Positions 36,203 through 44,053 of a stretch of 64,000 bases of DNA are shown here, one piece after another; position 1 is the first letter of the stretch; each line of letters begins with the position of its first letter. The position numbers were made by a program, and so were the translations under genes. This DNA is from MWBF01 sp040772005. Lineage in GTDB: Bacteria > Chloroflexota > Anaerolineae > CG2-30-64-16. Below the pieces are notes generated by a model that did not search any database, was not told where the DNA came from, and saw only the letters and a list, made by a program, of their open reading frames with translations. Where the stretch lies: positions 41,124 through 105,123 of the forward strand of contig JAXGYZ010000015.1 in NCBI GenBank assembly GCA_040772005.1, in the 5' to 3' direction.

Positions 36203-37324
36203 TCACCGGATGCGCGCACACACGGCGGCGGTGACTTCGGCGGTCGTGGCGCGGCCGCGGAGGTCGGGCGTCGTGACCCCATCGTTGATCGTCTCAGCCA
36301 CGGCGCGCCGCACGTTGGCTGCGGCAGCCGGTTGGCCGATATGTTGGAGCAACATGGCTCCGCTGAGGATTGCGCCGAGCGGGTTCGCGATGCCCCGGCC
36401 CGCGATGTCGGGGGCGCTGCCATGCACCGGCTCGAAGACGCCGATCCGACCGTCGCCGACATTGGCTGACGGCGCGAGCCCCAGCCCGCCGATCAGCCCG
36501 GCGGCAAGGTCGGACAGGATGTCGCCGAACAGGTTGGTGGTGACGAGCACGTCGAAGCGGCCTGGCTCCTTCGCCAGCCACATTGCGGCGGCATCGACCA
36601 GCATCTCGTCGACCTCGATATCGGGATGGCCGGCCGCAACGGCCAGGCACGCTTCACGAAACAGCCCGTCGCTGACCTTGAGGACGTTGGCCTTGTGGAC
36701 GATGGTGACGCGGGGATGCTCGCGGCGGAGCCGCGCCTGCTCGCACGCGACGTGCATGATGCGCTCGCTGGCACGGCGGGTGATGACCCGCTCGGCAATG
36801 GCCGTGTCTCCGTCGCGGTGTTCGCGGCCGCTGTACAGTCCCTCTGTGTTCTCGCGGACGATGAGCAGGTCGATGGCTCGGCTGTCCGGCAGGAGGTTGT
36901 GAGCCGGGCGCAGGTTGGCGTAGAGGTCGAGCTGGCGGCGCAGCGCGAGGATGGGGCTGCGGTAGACTGGAACAGCCGTCTGATGTCGCTGGGCCGCATC
37001 CTTCGACTGCGCGGCGGAAAGAGATCCGCCGCTCCGCTCAGGATGCTTGTTGCAGGCGGCGTCCCGCTCAGGATACTTACTCGTACTGGTGTGTGTGCCG
37101 CCGGTGATGGGTGATTGCGTGGCGCCGAACAGCACGGCATCGGAGGCGGCGACGGCCTGCAATGTGGCCTCGGGCAGGGCGGTGCCGTGGCGCTCGAAGC
37201 AGGCCCAGCCCGCCTCCGCCTCGACAAAGGTCAGGCCGGGGCACGCGGTCGCGAGTACCTGCGCGGCGGCAGGGATGACCTCCTGGCCGACGCCATCGCC
37301 GGGGATGAGGCAGACGGTCGTCAT
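36203..37324 (-). CDS. hicdh: homoisocitrate dehydrogenase with in-frame repeat insertion
   Basis: This enzyme oxidatively decarboxylates homoisocitrate to 2-oxoadipate in lysine synthesis, using NAD+. The 373-aa protein belongs to the isocitrate/isopropylmalate dehydrogenase family: IPGDGVGQEV at the start, the substrate loop YRSPILALRRQLDLYANLRP, VRENTEGLYSG, and the metal-binding TTNLFGDILSDLAAGL. Residues about 77-117 are an extra segment (SKYPERDAACNKHPERSGG...) between LFGATQSPITG and VYRSPIL, where family members have only a few residues. Its DNA matches a dispersed intergenic repeat. The ATG overlaps the stop of the homoaconitase gene (ATGA). The loop position may tolerate the insertion. 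Confidence 0.92.
   Translation of the reverse strand: MTTVCLIPGDGVGQEVIPAAAQVLATACPGLTFVEAEAGWACFERHGTALPEATLQAVAASDAVLFGATQSPITGGTHTSTSKYPERDAACNKHPERSGGSLSAAQSKDAAQRHQTAVPVYRSPILALRRQLDLYANLRPAHNLLPDSRAIDLLIVRENTEGLYSGREHRDGDTAIAERVITRRASERIMHVACEQARLRREHPRVTIVHKANVLKVSDGLFREACLAVAAGHPDIEVDEMLVDAAAMWLAKEPGRFDVLVTTNLFGDILSDLAAGLIGGLGLAPSANVGDGRIGVFEPVHGSAPDIAGRGIANPLGAILSGAMLLQHIGQPAAAANVRRAVAETINDGVTTPDLRGRATTAEVTAAVCARIR
36992..37078. repeat. family G repeat inserted in frame in homoisocitrate dehydrogenase
   Basis: Read on the minus strand: tatcctgagcggga, then catcctgagcggagcggcgg and cgcagtcgaaggatgcgg. The same blocks occur outside genes at about 19607-19660. The length keeps the reading frame open. 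Confidence 0.7.
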
Positions 37325-39315
37325 GGCAGCTCCGATCCACGCAACATGGGGAGCAGCCCGGCGGCATCCAGGATGGCCGCGACCGAAGGCGAGAGGGGCG
37401 GGAATGGGAACTCGCCGGCTGCACAGCGTACGATGCAGCGATCCAGGAAGACGGTGACAGGCTCTCCGGGTCGGATAGCCGCAACCGCCTCCGGGCAGAC
37501 GACGGGGAGGAGGCCGTTGTTGACGGCGTTACGGAAGAAGATACGTGCGAAAGATTGCGCAATTATAACACGCACGCCTGCAACGCGCAAGCTCGTCGCA
37601 GCCTGCTCGCGGCTGGAGCCGCAGCCCCAGTTGCGGCCCGCAACAATCACGTCGCCCGGCTGCACGTCTGCCGCGAACGTCGGGTCCAGGTCCTCCAGCA
37701 CGTGCCGGGCCATCTCGGCCTCGTCCTTGACCGTGTAGGTGTACTTGCCGGGGAAGATGACGTCGGTGTTGACGTCGTTGCCGTAGCACCAGGCACGGCC
37801 GGCGATGGACGATTGACGATTGAAGATTGAAGATTGAAGATTGTTCACGGGCGCGAGATTTTGATTAGCAGGTTGAGGGTTGGTGGCTGCAGATGGCAGA
37901 CTTGACACAGTGCGCCAGGCAACAGGAGAGTATGCATCACAATTCTGACCACTCTCAGCCTCAGAGGAATCACCACTCGGGCTCCACTCTGAATCTTCAA
38001 TCTTAAATCTGCAATCTTGAATCGTCGCGATCCGTCCCAGGACCGCGCTCGCCGCAACGACCGCCGGGCTGGCGAGGTAGATGGACGCCTCGGGGTTGCC
38101 CATGCGGCCGCGGAAGTTGCGGTTGGCCGTGCTGATGACCGTCTCGCCGTTCGCCGGGATGCCCAGGTGGTTGCCCATGCACGGGCCGCAGCCGGGCGTG
38201 CCGAGCATCGCGCCGGCGGCGAGGAAGGTGGCGATGTAGCCGGCTTCCAGAGCCGCCTGCAGCACCTCGCTCGATGCGGGGATCACCAGCAGGCGTGTGC
38301 CCGGTGCGACGCGGCGCACCTGCCCGTCCGGCCCGCGCAGCACGGCTGCGGCTGCAGCGAGGTCTTCCAGCCGGCCGTTCGTGCAGGTGCCGATGAACGC
38401 CTGGTCGACGCGCGTGCCGGCAACCTCCGAGAGCGGCACGACATCCGCCGGGTTGTGCGGGCGGGAGATAGCAGGCTCCAGCGCGGACAGGTCCAGCGTG
38501 TAGCGCGCCAGGTACGTCGCGTCGACGTCGGGATAGAGCGCACCCGCCGCGATCTCTGCGCGGCAGGCGTCGCGGGACTCGCCCGTCCGGGCCGCGCGAC
38601 GCTCTGCCAGCCAGTCGAACACCGCCTCATCCGGCTCCAGATACGCGCTCTTTGCGCCGGCTTCGGCCATCATGTTTGGGATGACCATGCGGCTCTCCAG
38701 GCTTAGGGTGCGTAGCCCCTGCCCGCCGAACTCCAGCGCCCGGTAGATGCCCGCCTCCGGCCCCAGCAGCTTGAGCAGCCACAGGCTCAGGTCCTTCGCC
38801 GTCACGCCGGGACGGAGCGCACCGGTCAGGTCCACGCGAATCGTCTCCGGCACGCGCAGCCACAGTTCGCCGGTCGCCCAGAGCGCCGCGACCTCGCTGC
38901 GGCCGATGCCCGCGCCACACGCACCGAGCCAGCCGAAGTGCGTCGTGTGGCTGTCCGCACCGAGGATGAGCTGGCCGGGCAGCACGAGCGCCTCCTCGCT
39001 CAGCACCTGGTGACAGATGCCGCGACCCACCTCGAAGAAGTGGGTGATGCCCTGTTCCGCCACGAACCGCCGCGTCTCCGCATGGTTGGCCGCGTGTTCC
39101 GCGGTCGGTGCGGGCACCGCATGGTCCAGCGTGATCGCCAGCCGGTCGGGGTTCCGAACCTGGCTGCGGTCCAGCTTGGCGAACAACCGGGCAATCGCCG
39201 CGGTGTTATCGTGGCTCAGGATGATGTCCGGCTGCACGTCGACAATCTGGCCGATTTCGACTGCCGCCAACCCCGCCGCTCGGGCGAGAGATTTCTGTAC
39301 GAATGTTGCGCCCAT
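37321..39315 (-). CDS. lysTU: homoaconitase, large and small subunits fused (LeuC-LeuD type)
   Basis: This enzyme isomerises homocitrate to homoisocitrate through homoaconitate in lysine synthesis. Residues 1-430 are the large-subunit type, with [4Fe-4S] ligands Cys311 (GTCTNGR), Cys376 and Cys379 (GCGPCMGN), and ADSHTTHFG. Residues 506-664 are the small-subunit type (CYGNDVNTDVIFPGKYTYT, NWGCGSSREQA). Prokaryotic homoaconitases normally have two separate polypeptides. Here about 75 residues join them, encoded by gattgaagatt-type repeat DNA (NLQSSIFNRQSSIAG). The start at 39315 has AGGGGAACA upstream; the stop overlaps homoisocitrate dehydrogenase. Isopropylmalate isomerase is the alternative, disfavoured by context. 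Confidence 0.88.
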   Translation of the reverse strand: MGATFVQKSLARAAGLAAVEIGQIVDVQPDIILSHDNTAAIARLFAKLDRSQVRNPDRLAITLDHAVPAPTAEHAANHAETRRFVAEQGITHFFEVGRGICHQVLSEEALVLPGQLILGADSHTTHFGWLGACGAGIGRSEVAALWATGELWLRVPETIRVDLTGALRPGVTAKDLSLWLLKLLGPEAGIYRALEFGGQGLRTLSLESRMVIPNMMAEAGAKSAYLEPDEAVFDWLAERRAARTGESRDACRAEIAAGALYPDVDATYLARYTLDLSALEPAISRPHNPADVVPLSEVAGTRVDQAFIGTCTNGRLEDLAAAAAVLRGPDGQVRRVAPGTRLLVIPASSEVLQAALEAGYIATFLAAGAMLGTPGCGPCMGNHLGIPANGETVISTANRNFRGRMGNPEASIYLASPAVVAASAVLGRIATIQDCRFKIEDSEWSPSGDSSEAESGQNCDAYSPVAWRTVSSLPSAATNPQPANQNLAPVNNLQSSIFNRQSSIAGRAWCYGNDVNTDVIFPGKYTYTVKDEAEMARHVLEDLDPTFAADVQPGDVIVAGRNWGCGSSREQAATSLRVAGVRVIIAQSFARIFFRNAVNNGLLPVVCPEAVAAIRPGEPVTVFLDRCIVRCAAGEFPFPPLSPSVAAILDAAGLLPMLRGSELP
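37801..38025. repeat. repeat DNA forming the homoaconitase interdomain linker
   Basis: Copies of the family C motif lie at both edges (ttgaagattgaagattgaag near 37815-37845; ttcaatcttaaatctgcaatcttga near 37997-38023). Between them is low-complexity sequence. The segment is open only in the homoaconitase frame. Confidence 0.65.
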
Positions 39316-39350
39316 TGTTCCCCTCTTCTCCTGTTCCCCTCTTCACCTGT

Positions 39351-40499
39351 TCACCCCGTCCGTCCGTTGCCCCAGTTGCGGAGCAGGTTGTCCACGTCGT
39401 CCAGCGTCAGTGCGTGCTCGTCGGCCAGGACCTTGATGTGCTGGGTCAGCGCCTTCACGTGCGCGTCGGAGAGGGCCAGGCCCAATTGGTCGGCGCGCGC
39501 GCGGACCGCATTCCAGCCGGTCAGCCGGTGCGCAATCGAGATGTAGCGCGTCAGGCCGAAATCGTGCGGGTCGAGCGCTTCGTAGGTCTCCGGTGCATTG
39601 AGGATGGCCTTGGCGTGGATGCCGGCCTTGTGGGTGAATGCGCTGAAGCCCGTCACATAATTGTTGAAGGGAATATCCACGTTCACCATCTCGCCCACCA
39701 TCATGTCGAGCCGGCGCAGGTGGTCCAGCCGGTACTTGCGCTGCGTGGTGACCCGGTCGTGGGTGTACATGCGCGCGACGAACCCGCCGAGCGGCGTGAT
39801 GCCGTTGCGTTCCCCGATGCCCAGGACGGTCGTATCGATGTGCGTCGCGCCTGCTTCCAGTGCCGCAAACGCATTGGCAATCGCGCAGCCGGAGTCGTTG
39901 TGTCCGTGAAATTCGATGTCGCAGTGCGTCAGCCGGCGCAGCGTGCCGACCAGCCGGGACACCTGCGACGGCGACGCGATGCCCACGGTGTCTGCGATGC
40001 CCAGGCGGTTGACGACGCCGAGCCGGTCCACGGCCAGGTAGACGCGCAGCAGCTCCGCTTCCTCGCTACGGAACGAGTCCTCCGTGCTGAAGCGCAGCTC
40101 GATGGCGGGACACTGGCTGCGGATCCACGGCAGCACATCCGCTGCCGTCTCGATGATCTCATCGATGCTCTTGCCGTGGCTGAACTGGCGGAGGCGCGAC
40201 GAAGTGCCGATGACCACATCCACGCCGTGCACGCCGGCCTCCAGCGCAACCTGTGCATCGTCCCGGTGGCAGCGGATGTGGGTTAATATGCGGGCGCGCA
40301 GCCCCATGCGGGCGATCATGCGCAGGTCGGCCAGGCTGCCCGGCGAGGCCTGGGGCGAGGTGAGTTCCAGGTATTCCACGCCGAACTCGTCCAGCGCGGC
40401 CGCGATGCGCATCTTCTGCTCGGTCGTGAACTGCGCATTGATGAACTGCTCACCCTCGCGGAGGGTCGAGTCGATGATGGCGTAATCCTGTAGGGACAT
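39351..40499 (-). CDS. lysS: homocitrate synthase
   Basis: This enzyme condenses acetyl-CoA with 2-oxoglutarate to homocitrate, the first committed step of the alpha-aminoadipate pathway. The 382-aa protein is a DRE-TIM metallolyase: DSTLREGEQF at the start (divalent metal and 2-oxoacid site), IRCHRDDAQVALEAG, and the metal ligands EFHGHNDSGCA. Isopropylmalate synthase regulatory domains are absent; the C-terminus is short, as in Thermus-type homocitrate synthases. The start at 40499 is chosen for the family-typical N-terminus and an AAAGGCAG site. A cgaatgacacgaat-type repeat separates it from lysJ. Confidence 0.9.
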   Translation of the reverse strand: MSLQDYAIIDSTLREGEQFINAQFTTEQKMRIAAALDEFGVEYLELTSPQASPGSLADLRMIARMGLRARILTHIRCHRDDAQVALEAGVHGVDVVIGTSSRLRQFSHGKSIDEIIETAADVLPWIRSQCPAIELRFSTEDSFRSEEAELLRVYLAVDRLGVVNRLGIADTVGIASPSQVSRLVGTLRRLTHCDIEFHGHNDSGCAIANAFAALEAGATHIDTTVLGIGERNGITPLGGFVARMYTHDRVTTQRKYRLDHLRRLDMMVGEMVNVDIPFNNYVTGFSAFTHKAGIHAKAILNAPETYEALDPHDFGLTRYISIAHRLTGWNAVRARADQLGLALSDAHVKALTQHIKVLADEHALTLDDVDNLLRNWGNGRTG

Positions 40500-40514
40500 G
40501 GAAACTGCCTTTCT

Positions 40515-40606
40515 TGCCACGAATGACACGAATTGGTCGAATGGACACGAATTGATCCCATTATTCAATTCGCCCGATTCGTCGCATTCGTGTAATTCGT
40601 GGCGAC
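40515..40606. repeat. gccacgaat / attcgtggc inverted repeat (family E)
   Basis: ttgccacgaatgacacgaattgg and its mirror gtcgcattcgtgtaattcgtggcg form the ends of a ~90-bp unit between lysJ and the homocitrate synthase gene. A second copy lies between lysZ and lysY at 42816-42917. Confidence 0.6.
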
Positions 40607-41824
40607 CTATAACACCTCGCGCAGCGCGTCGACGACGCGGGCGAGTTCGTCTTCGGTGATGACCAGCGGCGGCAACAGGCGCAGCACGGTCATGCCGGCG
40701 GGCAGCGCGAGGACGCCGCGCGCCTGGAGCTGCTGGAGCACGGGCGTGACCTTGCTGCGCAGCTCCACGCCGACGAGCAGGCCGCGGCCGCGCACCTCGC
40801 GCACGGACGGGGCGTCCAGGCTGCGAATTGCGTCCACCAGCCATGCGCCGAGCCGGGCCGCGCGCTGAGGCAGCGTCTCGCCGCTGAGCGGGTCGGGCCG
40901 GGCCAGCACATCGAGCGTGGCGATGGCTGCCGCGCACGCGAGCGGGTTGCCGCCGAACGTGCTGCCGTGGCTGAGCGGGGCCAGCCTGCCCACGCGCGGC
41001 CCGATCAGGCAGGCGCCCATGGGGATACCGCCGGCCATCGACTTCGCCACGGCCAGCAGGTCGGGTGTGACGCCGTCGTGCTCGCACGCAAAGAGCCGCC
41101 CCGTGCGCCCGAAGCCGGTCTGCACCTCGTCCAGGATGAGCAGCGCGCCCCGTTCCTGGCAGAGCTCCGCGGCTGCGGCGAGATACCCCGGCGCGGCCGG
41201 GTGGACGCCGCCCTCGCCCTGAACCGGTTCCAGCAGGACCGCCGCGGTGTCGCCGGTCACAGCCTGTTCCAGGGCCTCCACGTCGTTGTACGGCACATGG
41301 GTGAAGCCGGGGACGAGCGGCTCGAACGGCGTGCGATAGTCGCGGTGCCACGTGGCCGAGAGCGCACCCATCGTGCGGCCGTGGAAGCCCCGCATGGCCG
41401 CCACGGCACCGGTGCGGCCCGTTGCCAGCCGCGCGAACTTGAGCGCGGCCTCGACGGCCTCCGTGCCGGAGTTGCAGAGAAATGCGCGATTCAGCCCATC
41501 CGGCGCGACCTCTGCCAGCCGGGTCAGCAGCTCGGCGCGGCGGTCGTTGTAGAAGATCTCCGGGCAGGAGATGAGCCGGGCGGCCTGCTCGCTCAACGCG
41601 GCGACGACCGCCGGGTGCGCGTGGCCGAGGTTGGCCGCGCCCTGGCCGCCCACGCAGTCGATGTATGCGCGGCCCTCGTCATCCCACAGCCGCGCCCCCT
41701 CCCCGCGCACGATCGCCAGCGGCCTCTTCGGGTAAACGCCGGAGGTGTGCGCCGCCTCTGAACGCACGATTTCAGATTGAAGATTGAAGATTGGAGATTG
41801 TGGTTGTGCGGTTTGGATCGTCAT
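40607..41824 (-). CDS. lysJ: LysW-aminoadipate semialdehyde aminotransferase
   Basis: This PLP-dependent class III aminotransferase converts LysW-gamma-aminoadipate semialdehyde to LysW-gamma-lysine. It is 405 aa. PLP-binding segments are readable: CNSGTEAVEAALKFAR, GFHGRTMGALSAT, the Asp in LILDEVQTGFGRTG and the Schiff-base Lys in AVAKSMAGGIPMG. The start at 41824 follows AAAGGAC. The N-terminal ~20 residues (SPIFNLQSEIV) are encoded by a family C repeat (about 41766-41796) and are additional to the usual start of the family. Ornithine aminotransferase activity is possible for such enzymes, but the operon points to lysine. Confidence 0.92.
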   Translation of the reverse strand: MTIQTAQPQSPIFNLQSEIVRSEAAHTSGVYPKRPLAIVRGEGARLWDDEGRAYIDCVGGQGAANLGHAHPAVVAALSEQAARLISCPEIFYNDRRAELLTRLAEVAPDGLNRAFLCNSGTEAVEAALKFARLATGRTGAVAAMRGFHGRTMGALSATWHRDYRTPFEPLVPGFTHVPYNDVEALEQAVTGDTAAVLLEPVQGEGGVHPAAPGYLAAAAELCQERGALLILDEVQTGFGRTGRLFACEHDGVTPDLLAVAKSMAGGIPMGACLIGPRVGRLAPLSHGSTFGGNPLACAAAIATLDVLARPDPLSGETLPQRAARLGAWLVDAIRSLDAPSVREVRGRGLLVGVELRSKVTPVLQQLQARGVLALPAGMTVLRLLPPLVITEDELARVVDALREVL

Positions 41825-41898
41825 GGATCTTGTCCTTTCAGTATTGGCCCAGTCAGCTAGCATTTTGGGCATGACCGGCCAGAGCAGGATGCCCGGTG

Positions 41899-42801
41899 CT
41901 AACCTGCAACCTGCACACTTTCAACCTGTAACCGGTGTTCCTGCAATTCTAGATGCCTAATCTGCAATCTGTAATCTTCAATCTGCAATCCCTCCCCGAT
42001 GACCGTCCCGCGGCCGGCGAGCGCAGCACGGATGGGCGCAGGGCGGCGCGAGTCAGCGAGAATCACTGTGGGCACGCCTGTTGCGAGCGCCTCGCGTGCG
42101 GCCAGCAGCTTCTTCTTCATGCGCCCCTGCGCCAGGCCTTCCACCATCGGCAGGTGGGCCGGGTCGATGTGGGAGATCAGGCTGCTCTCGTCGGGATAGT
42201 CGGCCAGCAGGCCCGGCACGTTGCTCAGGATGACCAGCGTGGACGCGCCGAGTGCACCGGCGACCAGCGCGGCCGCGCGATCGCCGTCCACGTTCAGCCG
42301 TTCACCGTTCAGGCTGAGGGCCAGCGGCGCAATGACCGGCGTGTAGCTTGCCGCCAGCAGCAAGCGAAGCAGGTCCCCGTTGGCGCTTTCGAGCTGACCG
42401 GTGAAGTCATCGCGGATGATGCGCTGGCGGCCTGCTTCGACCGCCCGGACCGCGTCCTTGCGCCGCGCGACGAGCAGCCGGCCATCCACGCCTGCCAATC
42501 CGAGCGCGTTGCAGCCCGCCCGCTGGAGGTCTGCGACGAGGGAGGTATTGACGTCGCCTGCCGCGGCCGCCGCATAGACCTCAAGCATGGCCGGGTCGGT
42601 GTAGCGGCTGACGTGGCCGGACGGTGAGGTGATGTGGCGAACGGGCAGGCCCACGCGGACGGCAAGCGCGTCGGCTGCGGCGGAAGTGCCGTGTACGAGG
42701 ACGACGGGCCAGCCCTCCCGCACGAGCGATGCGAGGTCCTCGATGACCGGTTCGAGCGCGACGCCTGCTGCGCCGCCGACTTTGATTACGATTGGGTCCA
42801 T
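41899..42801 (-). CDS. lysZ: LysW-aminoadipate kinase
   Basis: This enzyme phosphorylates the gamma-carboxyl group of LysW-bound aminoadipate. It is a 300-aa amino-acid-kinase-fold protein related to acetylglutamate kinase: IVIKVGGAAG at the start, VLVHGTSAAAD, LNVDGDRAAALVAGALGA and the Lys-rich GRMKKKLLAA near the end. The regular fold ends around RGTVIGE at residue 270. The last 30 residues (GLQIEDYRLQIRHLEL...) derive from a gattgcagattgaag-type repeat that was read through instead of supplying a stop. The start at 42801 overlaps no other gene; the family E repeat lies upstream. Confidence 0.9.
   Translation of the reverse strand: MDPIVIKVGGAAGVALEPVIEDLASLVREGWPVVLVHGTSAAADALAVRVGLPVRHITSPSGHVSRYTDPAMLEVYAAAAAGDVNTSLVADLQRAGCNALGLAGVDGRLLVARRKDAVRAVEAGRQRIIRDDFTGQLESANGDLLRLLLAASYTPVIAPLALSLNGERLNVDGDRAAALVAGALGASTLVILSNVPGLLADYPDESSLISHIDPAHLPMVEGLAQGRMKKKLLAAREALATGVPTVILADSRRPAPIRAALAGRGTVIGEGLQIEDYRLQIRHLELQEHRLQVESVQVAG
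41902..41991. repeat. family C repeat encoding the LysZ C-terminal tail
   Basis: gattgaagattacagattgcagatt is read in frame as an amphipathic, Gln/Leu-rich tail that ends at the lysZ stop codon (41899). Confidence 0.6.
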
Positions 42802-42815
42802 GATGGCTCCTTTTT

Positions 42816-42916
42816 GCTACGAATTTCGCGAAGCGGACGAGTTTCCCAAATTGATCCGTATTTTCTCCGTTGACTGCGTGCCGATTCGTCTCATTCGTGT
42901 GATTCGTGGCGAATCG
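42816..42916. repeat. family E repeat between lysY and lysZ
   Basis: tttgctacgaatttcgcgaag and the mirror cattcgtgtgattcgtggcga form an imperfect inverted pair of the same type as 40515-40606. No gene; it contains the lysZ ribosome-binding region (AAAAAGGAGCC) at its right edge. Confidence 0.5.
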
Positions 42917-44053
42917 TCAGACCGGGTGCAGGCCGCATGCTTCGAGTCCCAGGGGCTCATCCCAGCCCAGCATGAGGTTCATGCACTGGACGGCGCTGCC
43001 GGCTGCGCCCTTGCCCAGGTTGTCCAGCGCGGCCAATGCCACGAGGCGACCTGTCGCCCCGTCCAGCTCCCAGCCGACATCGGCCAGGTTGGTGCCGGCC
43101 AATAGCTTAGGCTCCGGGTGGCGGTAGATGCCCCCGCGCTCGTGGACGGTGCGGACGAACGGCTCTGCGCCATAAGCAGCCCGGTACGCGCGCCACAGGT
43201 CCTTTTCCCCCACGCCCGGCTCGACCCAGGCGTGGGCCGTTGCCAGCACCCCGCGCACCAGTTCGATGGAAGTGACCGACAGGTAAACATCCTCGCGTCC
43301 CAGCACGCGGCGCACCTCCGCCTCGTGGCGGTGGCCGGTCGGCGCGAACGAGCGCACTGCGCCCGCGCGCTCCGGGTGGTGCGAGGCCGCGCTGGCCGAC
43401 GCGCCGCCCTCCGATGACCCCGCCTTCACGTCCACGACAATGGGCCAGTCGGTCCGCAGCAGCCCCGCGCGCACGAGCGGCAGCAGCGCCAGGTTGGCCG
43501 CGGTCGCGTTGCACCCGACGCCGCTGACGTGGCGGCTCGCCCGGATGGCGTCCCGGTTGGCCTCCGGCAGCCCGTAGGCGAAGCGCGGCAGCCAGTCCGG
43601 AGCCGCGTGCGGATGGCCGTAGGTGCGTTCGTAGTCGTCAGGGTCGGATATGCGGAAGTCGGCGGAGAGGTCGACGATGATCGGGGCCAGGGCGGCGAAG
43701 TACTCGATGCGGCGCTGAGCCTCGCCGTGCGGGAGGGCGAGAAAGAGGACATCGCAGGGGGCCAGCTCGCTGAGCGACGTGAAGCGGATGGCCTGCCGCC
43801 GTCCTACGGGTCGCAGGTTCGGGTGGAGGCTGTGGACATAATCGCCGGCGTGCGACTCTGAGGTCACCTGGCCCACCGTCACGCAGGGGTGGCCGGTCAG
43901 CAGGCGGAGCAGCTCGCCGCCGCCGTAGCCCGAGCCGCCGGCGATGGAGGCGGTGACCTCACCCCCCTGCCCCCCTTTCCTGACGTGCGAGCCTTCGGCT
44001 CGCCCAGCATCAGGAGCGGGGGGAGTTTGCGACATGCTGGGGGCGGGCGTCAT
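42917..44053 (-). CDS. lysY: LysW-aminoadipyl-phosphate reductase
   Basis: This enzyme reduces LysW-aminoadipyl phosphate to the semialdehyde with NADPH. It is an ArgC-type protein of 378 aa, with ASIAGGSGYGGGELLRLL as the dinucleotide-binding motif, the catalytic Cys in SGVGCNATAANLALLP and KAGSSEGG downstream. The start at 44053 overlaps the lysX stop (ATGA). The true ArgC-like fold begins only at about residue 33. The first 32 residues (MSQTPPAPDAGRAEGSH...) come from a family A palindrome inserted behind the start codon. No in-frame start exists closer to the core, so the extension is probably translated. Confidence 0.9.
   Translation of the reverse strand: MTPAPSMSQTPPAPDAGRAEGSHVRKGGQGGEVTASIAGGSGYGGGELLRLLTGHPCVTVGQVTSESHAGDYVHSLHPNLRPVGRRQAIRFTSLSELAPCDVLFLALPHGEAQRRIEYFAALAPIIVDLSADFRISDPDDYERTYGHPHAAPDWLPRFAYGLPEANRDAIRASRHVSGVGCNATAANLALLPLVRAGLLRTDWPIVVDVKAGSSEGGASASAASHHPERAGAVRSFAPTGHRHEAEVRRVLGREDVYLSVTSIELVRGVLATAHAWVEPGVGEKDLWRAYRAAYGAEPFVRTVHERGGIYRHPEPKLLAGTNLADVGWELDGATGRLVALAALDNLGKGAAGSAVQCMNLMLGWDEPLGLEACGLHPV
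43958..44035. repeat. family A palindrome inside the lysY 5' end
   Basis: cctcacccccctgcccccctttcctga ... tcaggagcggggggag with an inner gcgagc-cttcg-gctcgc hairpin. It encodes most of the LysY N-terminal extension. Confidence 0.65.

Noticed and set aside
39351..41351. 666-codon frame extending homocitrate synthase upstream into lysJ
   Set aside because: The upstream 280 codons are lysJ read in another frame. The true start at 40499 has a Shine-Dalgarno and the family-typical N-terminus.
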